A stretch of DNA of 28,143 nt, taken from NCBI RefSeq assembly GCF_030272615.1, contig NW_026729179.1, positions 130,001 through 158,143 of the forward strand. The letters are read 5' to 3'. Within the stretch, counting starts at the first letter, position 1; every line of letters starts with the position of its first letter. Below are positions 1 to 10,864 of the stretch, piece by piece. Position numbers and translations under genes: made by a program. The notes beneath the pieces are model-generated. The model made no database searches. It saw only the letters and a program-made list of their open reading frames with translations, and was not told the origin of the DNA. The stretch is from Cryptomeria japonica. Taxonomy: Eukaryota; Streptophyta; Pinopsida; Cupressales; Cupressaceae.

Positions 1-14
1 TAATATCTCGTTAA

Positions 15-278
15 TACCGCCAAGGAAATGGCACAAGCACACACACACAAGCATCCTCGGAAGAGGACAGTTCGAGTGACAGGTCAAATCCAAGAGTTCC
101 GAAGACTACCTCCAGGAACAATCGGGAACAAGACCGATTACAAGTCGTCGAGTCTGTTACTGGGCGAACACGAGATGCGCACAGGAAATCGATCAGCCCT
201 CACAATGGCCCAAGGCCAGAGATCGGACTGCTACGATTTACCCCAACAATCATCGTGCCACTCTTCGCAGAGAGGTGA
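15..278 (+). other. Unassigned stop-free frame, possible coding remnant
   Basis: Positions 1-297 hold no satellite repeat and no gene I recognise. One forward frame is open from about 15 to the stop at 276-278 and has no ATG of its own. It reads as a serine/acidic stretch (ASSEEDSSSDRSNPRVPK) followed by a more ordinary C-terminal part ending TPTIIVPLFAER. Composition is near-balanced, unlike the GC-rich repeats that follow. It could be the end of a captured gene or transposon exon, or chance; there is no domain or splice evidence. Confidence 0.2.
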
Positions 279-297
279 TAGACGCCAACGAGCCCGC

Positions 298-1023
298 GCA
301 TAGCAATCGAGGTGTAAAAAGGGCGTTGAAGGCAGGAAGCCTGGACGAAAGAGGCTACGAGGTCACCTCGAAGCGGTCTAAGAATCGGGCGCACTTGGGG
401 CGACTACCAGTGCCAACCCCTTATCCCGCGGTGCGTCCGACACACAGAAATTTCCAAGGCGGCCAAGGAGCCTCCCCGCATAGCAATCGGGGTGTGAGGT
501 TACGGATGCAGCATTGATAGCAATCGAGGTGGGAGGCGAAGGATGCAGAAGTGAGAGCCGAGGGATGTAGCAGAGATAGCAATCGGGGTGTGTGATGCAG
601 AAGAGATAGCAATCGAGGTGTGCGGTGGGAAGGGCCCAGCAGCCAGAATGCATGAAGCGACGGATGAAGCAGTGATGACAACCGGGCTGTGAGGAGAGGA
701 GGGATGCAGCCAAGAAAGCAATCAGGGCTCGAGGCAAGGGATGCATCAAGGATAGCAATCATGTTGTGAGGCGAGATTCCAAAGGCTAAACGTGAGAGGC
801 TGCAGGGTCGACTCAGAGAGGTCTATGCATGTGAGAGGCTGAAAGCAAGGTCAACTCGGAGCGGTCTATGCATCGGGCGCGCTTGGGGCGACTACCAGTG
901 CCAACCCCTTATCCCGCGACGCGTCCGACAAAGAGAACGTTCCAAGGCGGCAGAGGAGGTTACCAGCCGAAGGATGCAGTAGCAATAACAGGTATAGTTC
1001 CGCGGCGGCCGAGAAGACTCACC
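298..1023. repeat. Degenerate edge of the 188-bp satellite
   Basis: A first recognisable monomer runs 298-477, starting at GCATAGCAATCG, and is 180 bp long. From 478 to about 775 only the start of the monomer recurs, as short variants of GATAGCAATCGAGGTG at irregular spacing (near 517, 575, 604, 661, 713 and 752). From about 780 to 1023 there are rearranged pieces, including the landmark GGGGCGACTACCAGTGCCAA near 885. This is the decayed flank expected at a satellite edge, where unequal exchange homogenises less. Confidence 0.85.
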
Positions 1024-4000
1024 GCATAGGAATCGGGATGCGAGGCGAGGGATGCGGCGGGAAGGCCCCGACGGCTAAACGGAAGAGGCTGCAGGGCCGC
1101 CTCGGAATGGTCCAAGCATCGGACGCGATTGGGACGACTACCAGTGCCAACCCCTTATCCCGCGATGCGTCCGATACACAGATAGTTCCAAGGCGGCCGA
1201 GGAGCCTCACCGCATATCAATCGGGGTGCGAGGCGAGGGATGGGGCGGGAAGGCCCCAACGGCTAGACGGAAGAGGCTTCAGGGCCACCTCGGAATGCTC
1301 CAAGCATCGGACGCGCTTGGGGCGACTACCAGTGCCAACCCCTTATCCCGCGATGCGTCCGATACACAGATGGTTCCAAGGCGGCCGAGGAGCCTCACCG
1401 CATAGCAATCGGGGGTGCGAGGCGAGGGATGGGGCGGGAAGGCCCCAACGGCTAGACGGAAGAGGCTTCAAGGCCGCCTCGGAATGGTCCAAGCATCGGA
1501 CGCGCTTGGGGCGACTACCAGTGACAACCCCTCATCCCGCGATGCGTCCGATACGAAGATGGTTCCAAGGCGGCCGAGGAGCCTCACCGCATAGCAATCG
1601 GGGTGCGAGGTGGGGGATGCGGCGAGATGGCCCCAACGGCTAGACGGAAGAGGCCACAGGGCCGCGTCGGAATAGTCCAAGCATCGGACGCGCTTGGGGC
1701 GACTACCAGTGACAACCCCTTATCCCGCGATGCGTCCGATACGAAGATAGTTCCAAGGCGGCCGAGGAGCCTCACCGCATAGCAATCCGGGTGCGAGGTG
1801 GGGGATGCGGCGAGATGGCCCCAACGGCTAGACGGAAGAGGCTGCAGGGCCGCCTCGGAATAGTCCAAGCATCGGACGCGCTTGGGGCGACTACCAGTGA
1901 CAACCCCTTATCCCGCGATGCTTCCGATACGAAGACAGTTCCAAGGCGGCCGAGGAGCCTCACCGCATAGCAATGGGGGTGCGAGGTGAGGGATGCGGCG
2001 AGATGGCCCCAACGGCTAGACGGAAGAGGCCACAGGGCCGCCTCGGAATAGTCCAAGCATCGGACGCGCTTGGGGCGACTACCAGTGACAACCCCTTATC
2101 CCGCGATGCATCCGATACGAAGATAGTTCCCAGGCGGCCGAGGAGCCTCACCGCATAGCAATCGGGGTGCGAGGCGAGGGATGCGGCGAGATGGCCCCAA
2201 AGGGTAGACGGAAGAGGCTGCGGGGCCGCCTCGGAATAGTCCAAGCATCGAACGCGCTTGGGGCGACTACCACTGCCAACCCCTTATCCCGCGATGCGTC
2301 CGATACACAGATAGTTCCGAGGCGGCCGAGGAGCTGGGGGATGCGGCGAGATGGCCCCAACGGCTAGACGGAAGAGGCTGCAGGGCCGCCTCGGAATAGT
2401 CCAAGCATCGGACGCGCTTGGGGCGACTACCAGTGACAACCCCTTATCCCGCGATGCGTCCGATACACAGATAGTTCCGAGGCGGCCAAGGAGCCTCACC
2501 GCATAGCAATCGTGGTGCGAGGTGGGGGATGCAGCGAGATGGCCCCAACGGCTAGACGGAAGAGGCTGCAGGGCCGCCTCGGAATGGTCCAAGCATCGGA
2601 CGCGCTTGGGGCGACTACCACTGCCAACCCCTTATCCCGCGATGCGTCCGATACACAGATAGTTCCAAGGCGGCCGAGGAGCCTCACCGAATAGCAATCG
2701 GGGTGCGAGGCGAGGGATGCGGCGAGAAAGCCCCAACGGCTAGAGGGAAGAGGCTTCAGGTCCGCCTCGGAATGGTCCAAGCATCGGACGCGCTTGGGGC
2801 GACTACCAGTGACAACCCCTTATCCCGCGACGCGTCCGATACACAGATAGTTCCAAGGCGGCCGAGGAGCCTCACCGCATAGCAATCGGGGTGCGAGGCG
2901 AGGGATGCGGCGAGAAGGACCCAACGGCTAGACGGAAGAGGCTTCAGGGCCGCCTCGGAATGGTCCAAGCATCGGACGCGCTTGGGGCGACTACCAGTGA
3001 CAACCCCTTATCCCGCGACGCGTCCGATACACAGATAGTTCCAAGGCGGCCGAGGAGCCTCACCGCATAGCAATCGGGGTGCGAGGCGAGGGATGCGGCG
3101 AGAAGGACCCAACGGCTAGACGGAAGAGGCTTCAGGTCCGCCTCGGAATGGTCCAAGCATCGGACGCGCTTGGGGCGACTACCAGTGACAACCCCTTATC
3201 CCGCGACGCGTCCGATACACAGATAGTTCCAAGGCGGCCGAGGAGCCTCACCGCATAGCAATCGGGGTGCGAGGCGAGGGATGCGGCGAGAAGGACCCAA
3301 CGGCTAGACGGAAGAGGCTTCAGGGCCGCCTCGGAATGGTCCAAGCATCGGACGCGCTTGGGGCGACTACCAGTGACAACCCCTTATCCCGCGATGCGTC
3401 CGATACACAGATAGTTCCAAGGCGGCCGAGGAGCCTCACCGCATAGCAATCGGGGTGCGAGGCGAGGGATGCGGCGAGAAGGACCCAACGGCTAGACGGA
3501 AGAGGCTTCAGGGCCGCCTCGGAATGGTCCAAGCATCGGACGCGCTTGGGGCGACTACCAGTGACAACCCCTTATCCCGCGACGCGTCCGATACACAGAT
3601 AGTTCCAAGGCGGCCGAGGAGCCTCACCGCATAGCAATCGGGGTGCGAGGCGAGGGATGCGGCAAGAAGGACCCAACGGCTAGACGGAAGAGGCTTCAGG
3701 GCCGCCTCGGAATGGTCCAAGCATCGGACGCGCTTGGGGCGACTACCAGTGACAACCCCTTATCCCGCGACGCGTCCGATACACAGATAGTTCCAAGGCG
3801 GCCGAGGAGCCTCACCGCATAGCAATCGGGGTGCGAGGCGAGGGATGCGGCGAGAAGGACCCAACGGCTAGACGGAAGAGGCTTCAGGTCCGCCTCGGAA
3901 TGGTCCAAGCATCGGACGCGCTTGGGGCGACTACCAGTGACAACCCCTTATCCCGCGACGCGTCCGATACACAGATAGTTCCAAGGCGGCCGAGGAGCCT

Positions 4001-5696
4001 CACCGCATAGCAATCGGGGTGCGAGGTGAGGGATGCGGCGAGAAGGACCCAACGGCTAGACGGAAGAGGCTTCAGGGCCGCCTCGGAATGGTCCAAGCAT
4101 CGGACGCGCTTGGGGCGACTACCAGTGACAACCCCTTATCCCGCGACGCGTCCGATACACAGATAGTTCCAAGGCGGCCGAGGAGCCTCACCGCATAGCA
4201 ATCGGGGTGCGAGGCGAGGGATGCGGCGAGAAGGACCCAACGGCTAGACGGAAGAGGCTTCAGGGCCGCCTCGGAATGGTCCAAGCATCGGACGCGCTTG
4301 GGGTGACTACCAGTGACAACCCCTTATCCCGCGATGCGTCCGATACACAGATAGTTCCAAGGCGGCCGAGGAGCCTCACCGCATAGCAATCGGGGTGCGA
4401 GGCGAGGGATGCGGCGAGAAGGACCCAACGGCTAGACGGAAGAGGCTTCAGGGCCGCCTCGGAATGGTCCAAGCATCGGACACGCTTGGGGCGACTACCA
4501 GTGACAACCCCTTATCCCGCGACGCGTCCGATACACAGATAGTTCCAAGGCGGCCGAGGAGCCTCACCGCATAGCAATCGGGGTGCGAGGCGAGGGATGC
4601 GGCGAGAAGGACCCAACGGCTAGACGGAAGAGGCTTCAGGGCCGCCTCGGAATGGTCCAAGCATCGGACGCGCTTGGGGCGACTACCAGTGACAACCCCT
4701 TATCCCGCGACGCGTCCGATACACAGATAGTTCCAAGGCGGCCGAGGAGCCTCACCGCATAGCAATCGGGGTGCGAGGCGAGGGATGCGGCGAGAAGGAC
4801 CCAACGGCTAGACGGAAGAGGCTTCAGGGCCGCCTCGGAATGGTCCAAGCATCGGACGCGCTTGGGGCGACTACCAGTGACAACCCCTTATCCCGCGACG
4901 CGTCCGATACACAGATAGTTCCAAGGCGGCCGAGGAGCCTCACCGCATAGCAATCGGGGTGCGAGGCGAGGGATGCGGCGAGAAGGACCCAACGGCTAGA
5001 CGGAAGAGGCTTCAGGGCCGCCTGGGAATGGTCCATGCATCGCACGCGCTTGGGGCGACTACCAGTGACAACCCCTTATCCCGCGACGCGTCCGATACAC
5101 AGATAGTTCCAAGGCGGCCGAGGAGCCTCACCGCATAGCAATCGGGGTGCGAGGCGAGGGATGCGGCGAGAAGGACCCAACGGCTAGACGGAAGAGGCTT
5201 CAGGGCCGCCTCGGAATGGTCCAAGCATCGGACGCGCTTGGGGCGACTACCAGTGACAACCCCTTATCCCGCGACGCGTCCGATACACAGATAGTTCCAA
5301 GGCGGCCGAGGAGCCTCACCGCATAGCAATCGGGGTGCGAGTCGAGGGATGCGGCGAGAAGGACCCAACGGCTAGACGGAAGAGGCTTCAGGGCCGCCTC
5401 GGAATGGTCCAAGCATCGGACGCGCTTGGGGCGACTACCAGTGACAACCCCTTATCCCGCGATGCGTCTGATACACAGATAGTTCCAAGGCGGCCGAGGA
5501 GCCTCACCGCATAGCAATCGGGGTGCGAGGCAAGGGATGCGGCGAGAAGGACCCAACGGCTAGACGGAAGAGGCTTCAGGGCCGCCTCGGAATGGTCCAA
5601 GCATCGGACGCGCTTGGGGCGACTACCGTTGCCAACCCCTTATCCCGCGATGCGTCTGATACACAGATAGTTCCGAGGCGGCCGAGGAGCCTCACC
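1024..5696. repeat. 188-bp satellite, about 25 tandem monomers
   Basis: Monomers begin at GCATAGCAATCGGGG and recur at 1024, 1212, 1400, 1589, 1777, 1965, 2153, a shortened one near 2341, then 2501, 2689, 2877 and every 188 bp to 5509. One monomer has an extra G (1400-1588), and one has lost about 28 bp at its start, so that 2153 to 2501 is 348 bp. Landmarks in order are GCATAGCAATCGGGG, ACCCAACGGCTAGACGG, GGGGCGACTACCAGTG and CCGATACACAGATAG. Monomers from about 2877 to 5600 are nearly identical; those before 2689 differ more. Each monomer carries a 70-codon minus-strand frame, but 188 is not a multiple of three and the frame breaks each time, so it is not a gene. Confidence 0.97.
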
Positions 5697-5957
5697 GCAT
5701 AGCAATCGGGTTGCGAGGCAGATTATTGGGAAGGGAACCCCCTGGGATGCGGCTCAAGCAGTGCCCAAAGGGACTGGAATGCGGAATCACATCGAGAGAC
5801 CCAAATGCTATACGAGGGCTCAAATCGAATTATCGATTTGGCCACGACATGGACGCATCGGAACGACTACCTTTGCCGAACCACTCGCAATTGCATCCAT
5901 ACCGAAACCAATAGACATTTCCGTTAGAGCCCTCGCATAGCATTCGGGAATCTCGCA

Positions 5958-6047
5958 TGCCCCTCTAAATCGACCAATGCTGGCGCTCAACGAAAATCCG
6001 AGCGCTACCACCGTTCGAGCGCCAGCATTGGTCGAGTTAGAGGGGCA
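5958..6047. repeat. Near-perfect inverted repeat upstream of a TATA box
   Basis: The left arm (5958-5991) starts TGCCCCTCTAAATCGACC. The right arm (6013-6047) is almost its exact reverse complement and ends GGTCGAGTTAGAGGGGCA. The arms differ by one base substitution and a one-base insertion, and the loop is about 21 nt. The same place in the next two units (about 6445-6545 and 6884-6980) has weaker but recognisable foldbacks. Confidence 0.85.
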
Positions 6048-6078
6048 CGGGGGAGAATGCTCCAGTCAACACCTCCCC

Positions 6079-6086
6079 TATATAAG
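6079..6086 (+). promoter_or_regulatory. TATA box of composite unit 1
   Basis: TATATAAG in the context CCTCCCCTATATAAGTTATT, followed by TTGTCCGATTCTC. A plausible plant Pol II start (CA/TA in the CTCGCAC stretch) lies about 25-32 bp downstream. No gene follows, so any transcript would be repeat RNA. Promoter activity is inferred only from the motif and its conservation across units. Confidence 0.45.
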
Positions 6087-6568
6087 TTATTTGTCCGATT
6101 CTCGCACAACCGTAGTCTGCCTCGTCGAATCAAACAACGGTCCCAGATTCCGACTTCCGTTCCGTAGAGACCCAAAAGCTAGATGGAGGCTCGCAAGAAA
6201 GAGAGTCGGCGCATAGCAATCGGGTTTCTCGAACGTTTAGGGACCGAGCTCACTTGCGGATAGGGCAAAATCCGCCAAGCAACCCAAAAGCTAGACGGGG
6301 GCTCGAATCGAATCGCCTAGGCGGCCACAACAACGACGTGTTGGATCGACTACCAGTGCCAAACCATTCAGCAAGACTAGTCTGTGTCGAGGCCGGATAG
6401 AGATTCTCAGAGAGCGCCCGTATAGCATTTAGGAGACCTGCCGCGTCCCTCACACTCGACAAATGGTGGTGCACGTTTATAAATCCGAGCGATCCCAACC
6501 CTTTCAAGCACCAACATCGGTCGAGATAGAGGGGCACGGAGGGGGCTGCGTGAGACAACACAGTCCCC

Positions 6569-6576
6569 TATATAAG
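6569..6576 (+). promoter_or_regulatory. TATA box of composite unit 2
   Basis: TATATAAG in CAGTCCCCTATATAAGTTAT, followed by the same TTGTCCGATTCTCACAC stretch, 490 bp after the previous box. The flanks have diverged more than the box itself. Confidence 0.45.
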
Positions 6577-7009
6577 TTATTTGTCCGATTCTCACACATC
6601 CGAAGAATGGTCATCAAATCGGACAACAGCCCAAACTTCCGACTTCCGTCCCAGAAAGCCCAAGAGCTATCTAAAACGTTCATGGCCGGAACTCGATCGC
6701 GGCTATACCAGTCCGCCAAGCAACCCAAAAGCTAGACTGGAGCTCTAGTCGAATCACCTCTGTGGCCATTGCAAGGACGTGTTGGAGCGACTACCATTGC
6801 CGAACCATTCCGCAGGTCGAGTCCATACCAAGGCCGCATAGAGATTCACGATGAGCTCCTGCATAGCAATCAGGAGACTTGCCGTGTCCATCACAATCGA
6901 TAAATCCTGGTGCAAGATTTTTGCATCCGAGCGCTCCAACCAGTCGAGCACCAGCATCAATCGACATAAACGGGCACGGGGGGAGGATGCTCGAGAACAC
7001 TACCTCCCC

Positions 7010-7017
7010 TATATAAG
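7010..7017 (+). promoter_or_regulatory. TATA box of composite unit 3, split by insertion
   Basis: TATATAAG in CTACCTCCCCTATATAAGT. The downstream half of this module (TTATTTGTCCGATTCTCAAG) is now at 12841 onward, because the LTR element inserted directly after the box. Removing the element and one TAAGT copy restores a standard module. Confidence 0.5.
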
Positions 7018-7018
7018 T
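7014..7018. other. Target site duplication TAAGT (left)
   Basis: TAAGT directly precedes the LTR terminus TGTCACGG at 7019 and is repeated directly after the other LTR. Five-bp duplications are typical of plant LTR retrotransposon integration. Confidence 0.92.
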
Positions 7019-8990
7019 TGTCACGGGGCTAGACCGGCCTGCTGCCCAAACAAGCTTTTTCCTTCCAAAGGAGGTCAAACCTCATGCGGCACTGGCAAAC
7101 CTTACTCACGACTTCCATTGCGGACAAGTCCTTTCTTGTTTCCAGACTACGCCATACCCTTTTCAAGTGTCCACCACCTGACCACATTAACACACACCCA
7201 TGCGGAATAGAAGTGCATGCCAACCCTCTCACGGGTTTCCTTCATCCTGATGCTTCTAGCACTCCCTTCAAGTCCCCGACTCTACTCTAGCACTGTCTTG
7301 TTGCACCATCCTTGCACCCCTGGTACAAGCTTACAGGTCTCTTCGATGCCTTCATCTTCTGGAGTCCCCCATAAGACCCTGACTACTAACACTGACCCAT
7401 CCGGAACTCCTTAAGTCCTCCGGCTCCAACTTTGCACACTCCCTGAGCATGCCCAGTACTCCCACAGCACTGGCACCCCATGTTGGCCTCCCTCAGCTCC
7501 TCTGAACCCTCAAGCACCAAACATATCTCATGGGATGACTAGACTCCCTGAGCTAGCTTCCTGTTTGTCCATCTCCACACAATGAACACAACACTGGGGC
7601 AATAGGTAGCTTTATTGTTATGAAGAGATGGCCCCTGGCTCGATCTACAAACAATTCCAACTCTGTCGTTGGTCACTACCCTGAATACTTCCCAAGCATC
7701 CAATTACAAGTTCCTGCCCCTAGATCAACGTCCACTCTTGGAACACCAGTGCAGATACCACTGCACCTCGCCCCTGGCGATAGCTTCTCATAGACTCCTG
7801 ATCCACAAAGACCCTGTCTCCTTCGGAACTCAACCTGGCACACCACTGACTCTCTCTCGAGCCCGCGACGGCTTACCCAGTACACAACTCAGAACTCCTT
7901 CCTGAACAAGGACTCCAAGTCACACTGCTTCGGGCCCCTGGCCTATGCCTACATGGCTTCACTGGTGAACCCAGTTCTTTGTACATCCCATGCACAATAA
8001 CCAGCTCCATGCAAACACTCAGTCTAAGCCTCTCAGACTGACAAAACACCTTGCACTCCTACTTGGGCACCAAGCCCTTCGCTCCATGATCCAAACCAAT
8101 ATCCTTGGTCATTGAACTCTCCTTCAACTCGGCTGTGCTCCCAGAACAACTCGCCTATGGACCATGTCCACTTTTCGGTCATGCAACTCATCCATCTTTG
8201 TCACCCTCTTGGACTCGCCTCATGGCTCGGCTCCACATGAGCACACTTTCAGAACCCAGTCCCTACTACCACATTTGACCCCCACTCTAGGGCCTCGAGA
8301 TCCCGGATCTCAATGCAAATCCCACTTCAGGTAACTTAGGTGCGTGCCCGGCACATCACCCCACTTGTTCCACAAGACACATGGACTTCCAGCTCTGCAA
8401 CTCAACCCACATAGCTTGCCCAACTCTCAAGCTCCAACATTCCGATATAGATAGCCCATTGCACGGCCATCCCCCTTACAAGATCTTGGGTACTCCATTT
8501 CCCCAACCGGGACAATCCATTGCACGATCATCCTTCTCGCAAGAGCCTAGGTACTCCACTTCCCTAGTCCTCGGGTCATAGACAGCTCCCCGGGAGTCAT
8601 CCCCAACATTGGCTCAGTTACTCCGCTTCACTGAGATAGGGACCATGAGAATGCATCCACCAGTAAACCTCACCATCCAATGATAAGGCGGGGTTACTCT
8701 ACTTCACCCCTAATGTCCATGTAGGACCTCTATCTCCCTGAGACTAGAGGGCAGGGTTACTCTTCTTCACCCCTAGGAGGAGGTGTCTACCGCAGACCAC
8801 CTTGGTGCACTCCTGGCACTCGGCTATTCTTTCAACCGACCCCCATATATAAGTTTTTCGTCCAATTCTCACAAAACTGTAGCTTGGCATTAACCTTTTG
8901 TCAATCACCACAACTTCCACCTGCTGAGAATAACAAGGGACTTACAACCCCAGAAGCCTACTGATCTCCCTGAGACAGCAGCCCCTTACA
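7019..8990 (-). repeat. 3' LTR of the element (left copy)
   Basis: The + strand starts TGTCACGGGGCTAGACC and ends CAGCAGCCCCTTACA, giving TGTAAGG...CGTGACA in element orientation. A candidate poly(A) signal, AATAAA on the minus strand, is at 7611-7616. The matching position in the other copy is 11457-11462. Several short open frames occur but none resembles a known protein. A diverged copy of the surrounding TATA module lies at 8841-8925. Confidence 0.95.
8841..8925 (+). repeat. Diverged TATA module inside the LTR (left copy)
   Basis: From TATATAAG at 8846 to GTAG at 8882, 31 of 37 positions match the composite-repeat module at 6079. Similarity continues weakly to ACCACAACTTCC (about 8907-8918), which the repeat also has after its module at 12896. 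In element orientation this lies about 145 bp from the LTR start and also reads as a minus-strand TATATA, so it could serve as the element's own core promoter. Confidence 0.75.
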
Positions 8991-9087
8991 TCCTCCCCCA
9001 CTTAAAACAGGCGACGTCCTCGGCGCCGGACCATTCGACCCGAGTCTCGTCCTTCGCAACATTAGGACCTGTTAAAAGTGAACTTCG
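8986..9087 (-). pseudogene. Possible remnant of a gypsy polyprotein tail
   Basis: Directly upstream of the 3' LTR a short minus-strand frame reads ...DETRVEWSGAEDVACFK, crosses the polypurine tract and stops at the TAA in the LTR terminus. An acidic GAEDVA-type tail just before the polypurine tract recalls the end of some plant Ty3/gypsy polyproteins. It is only about 33 codons with a stop upstream, so it is at most a fossil. Confidence 0.25.
8991..9003 (-). other. Polypurine tract
   Basis: The minus strand reads AAGTGGGGGAGGA, all purine but one base, abutting the 3' LTR start TGTAAGG. This is the expected position and form for the plus-strand DNA primer, and it fixes the element's orientation as minus. 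Confidence 0.88.
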
Positions 9088-10191
9088 GATTCACTGTGCC
9101 CTGCACTTGTATCGTTTCTGTCCCTGACATACTTGATACTTGCCAGCATACCCCATACTGGACTTTCACTTGCATGAATCCTATCCATGGCTAACTCGCT
9201 TCGGCAACCCCCTGAGTCCAACTCACTGCCTCCGCACTGATCTTGTGAAGACGCTTCCTTGCCTCCAACTGATCTTTGCTGCTAGTCCCTGACTCAACAA
9301 CATATTGCAAGAACCTCGTTCTTGACTTCCACTGAGATGACTATCCTTGTTTGAACATCTGTGAAACAACTCTGTGATATTCGGTTGCACCATGCCCCAT
9401 ACCGGCTTCTACATCTCCAAGACTCCACCGTTTGCACCGCAACACGACAGAACACCACAAACCATGCTCACCTCTCAACTCAGCCACTAGTGCCATCCTC
9501 GACGACACCCTTGTCTTCCAACTTCCACTGCCCCCGGATCCAATCCTAGCATCCACTGAAAGACACGCTTGCTACCAACCCTGTTGTGCAAGCCCCTGGT
9601 ATCTGGCCCCCTTGAAGACACATACTCCACTGACCAAAACACCGAACTGACTTCCCAAGTCGCACATTCAACCTTCAGCTCTCAACTACCTTTCTGTAGT
9701 GCCATCCTGATTGCCTGTTGACTGACCCCGGTGCGCCCCGCGTCTTATCCTGTCCCCAACAACTCAACTCAAGAACAACAACCAACATACTCCCATTGAT
9801 CCACCTCTAGCTGCACATGATCCTCCTGGTACTTGTCAATCACTTCCACCTCCATGGTGTACTCTCGCAAACCCACACCTCATGAGTCTGCCTTGGTGCA
9901 CTTCCCTGAAGACACCCATCTTGCATTGCATCCCACACATTCGATCTTGTCTACTTCAATCTGTTGTACTACTTTGTCTGACTGATGCACTGTCCACGGA
10001 ACGCCCTGCGCCCTCGGTGCTGCAACCCAAAGAAGCCACCAACATTTGTAAGCTAGCCAACCTCTTGTGCCCGATGCCTTTGCAAACCACATCCAATGTG
10101 GGCAAGGTACTACCTCTTTCCCTTGACTTCCTTTGTGACTTGGCCCCTCACTGGCTTTCCACCATTGGACCTGCTTCGCCACCCAATTTAC

Positions 10192-10386
10192 GCCTCGGAT
10201 TATGCCCCGGGCACAACCCTACACCACACTGGGAACGACCTTACGCCATCCACAGCCCAAATTGTTACACCTCGGACCCGTCCTTGACAAGATCCTACAC
10301 CACACTGTACCTTACAGCTCCATCTCGATTTCACCTCGGATCTGTCCTTGACAAGACCCTACACCACACTGCTCCTCGCAGCTCCT
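10192..10386. repeat. Imperfect direct repeats in the element interior
   Basis: Three copies start with CCTCGGA at about 10193, 10270 and 10334. The last two share most of CCTTGACAAGA(T/C)CCTACACC and all three share CTACACCACACTG. Spacing is 77 then 64 bp. The rest of the interior (9088-10850) shows no recognisable coding or structural feature. Confidence 0.7.
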
Positions 10387-10850
10387 AACTCCTTTGACTG
10401 GTCTTAAATGCCACTGCCCTTGGACACTGCCATATCAAATCTTGCGGCCCTGCCGACTGCTTCCAGCACTGAACCCAGTTCAATACCGACTCACACCTTG
10501 CCTACTTCGCTCCACTCGAACTACTAAGGCACTTCCCGTGCAAGATTTTCCCAACCAAGAGATCCACTCCTGATCCCTTGTCGATCCACTAGCATAGTCC
10601 CTTCCCGATGGAACTCGGCCCCAGGCACAAACTCCAACCAGCTGACTACCACTCATGGAACTTGACCACGGACTTCACCATCCTTATCCCTACCTGGATT
10701 GGCCTCACATTTTTAGTGACCACGCCCTGCTAGCCACCCTGGTCTACCTGTCCTTGACACTGCAAACCACAATCCGCCTTTGCAGTCTTCCTCTGACCAC
10801 TTGATAGCCCAGCTACCTCAGCTCATCTAACTGGCCCTGCCAATTTTTAT

Positions 10851-10862
10851 GCTCTGATACCA
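10851..10862 (-). other. Primer-binding site for initiator tRNA-Met
   Basis: The minus strand reads TGGTATCAGAGC, the standard plant LTR-element site complementary to the 3' end of initiator tRNA-Met. It starts two bases from the 5' LTR end at 10865. First-strand cDNA synthesis would begin here. Confidence 0.93.
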
Positions 10863-10864
10863 AC

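Larger units (their letters stand above)
5697..7018. repeat. Composite repeat units with TATA module
   Basis: Diverged units follow the satellite. Each has, in order, satellite-like words (ACCCAAAAGCTAGAC at 6283 and 6724; CGACTACC near 5869, 6348 and 6787; GCATAGCA-like words at 5934, 6211, 6419 and 6861), then a foldback, then GGGGCACGG, then CCCCTATATAAGTTATTTG. TATA boxes are at 6079, 6569 and 7010, so units are 490 and 441 bp. The third unit is split by the LTR element and continues at 12842. The 188-bp satellite has the same landmarks without the foldback and TATA part. Confidence 0.8.

Noticed and set aside
1468-5600. More than twenty similar 70-94-codon minus-strand frames
   Set aside because: One per satellite monomer, with the frame lost at each monomer because 188 is not divisible by three. 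They are satellite shadows rather than a gene family.
9882-10388. A 168-codon forward frame in the element interior
   Set aside because: Antisense to the element, no recognisable domain, and partly made of the imperfect repeats at 10192-10386.
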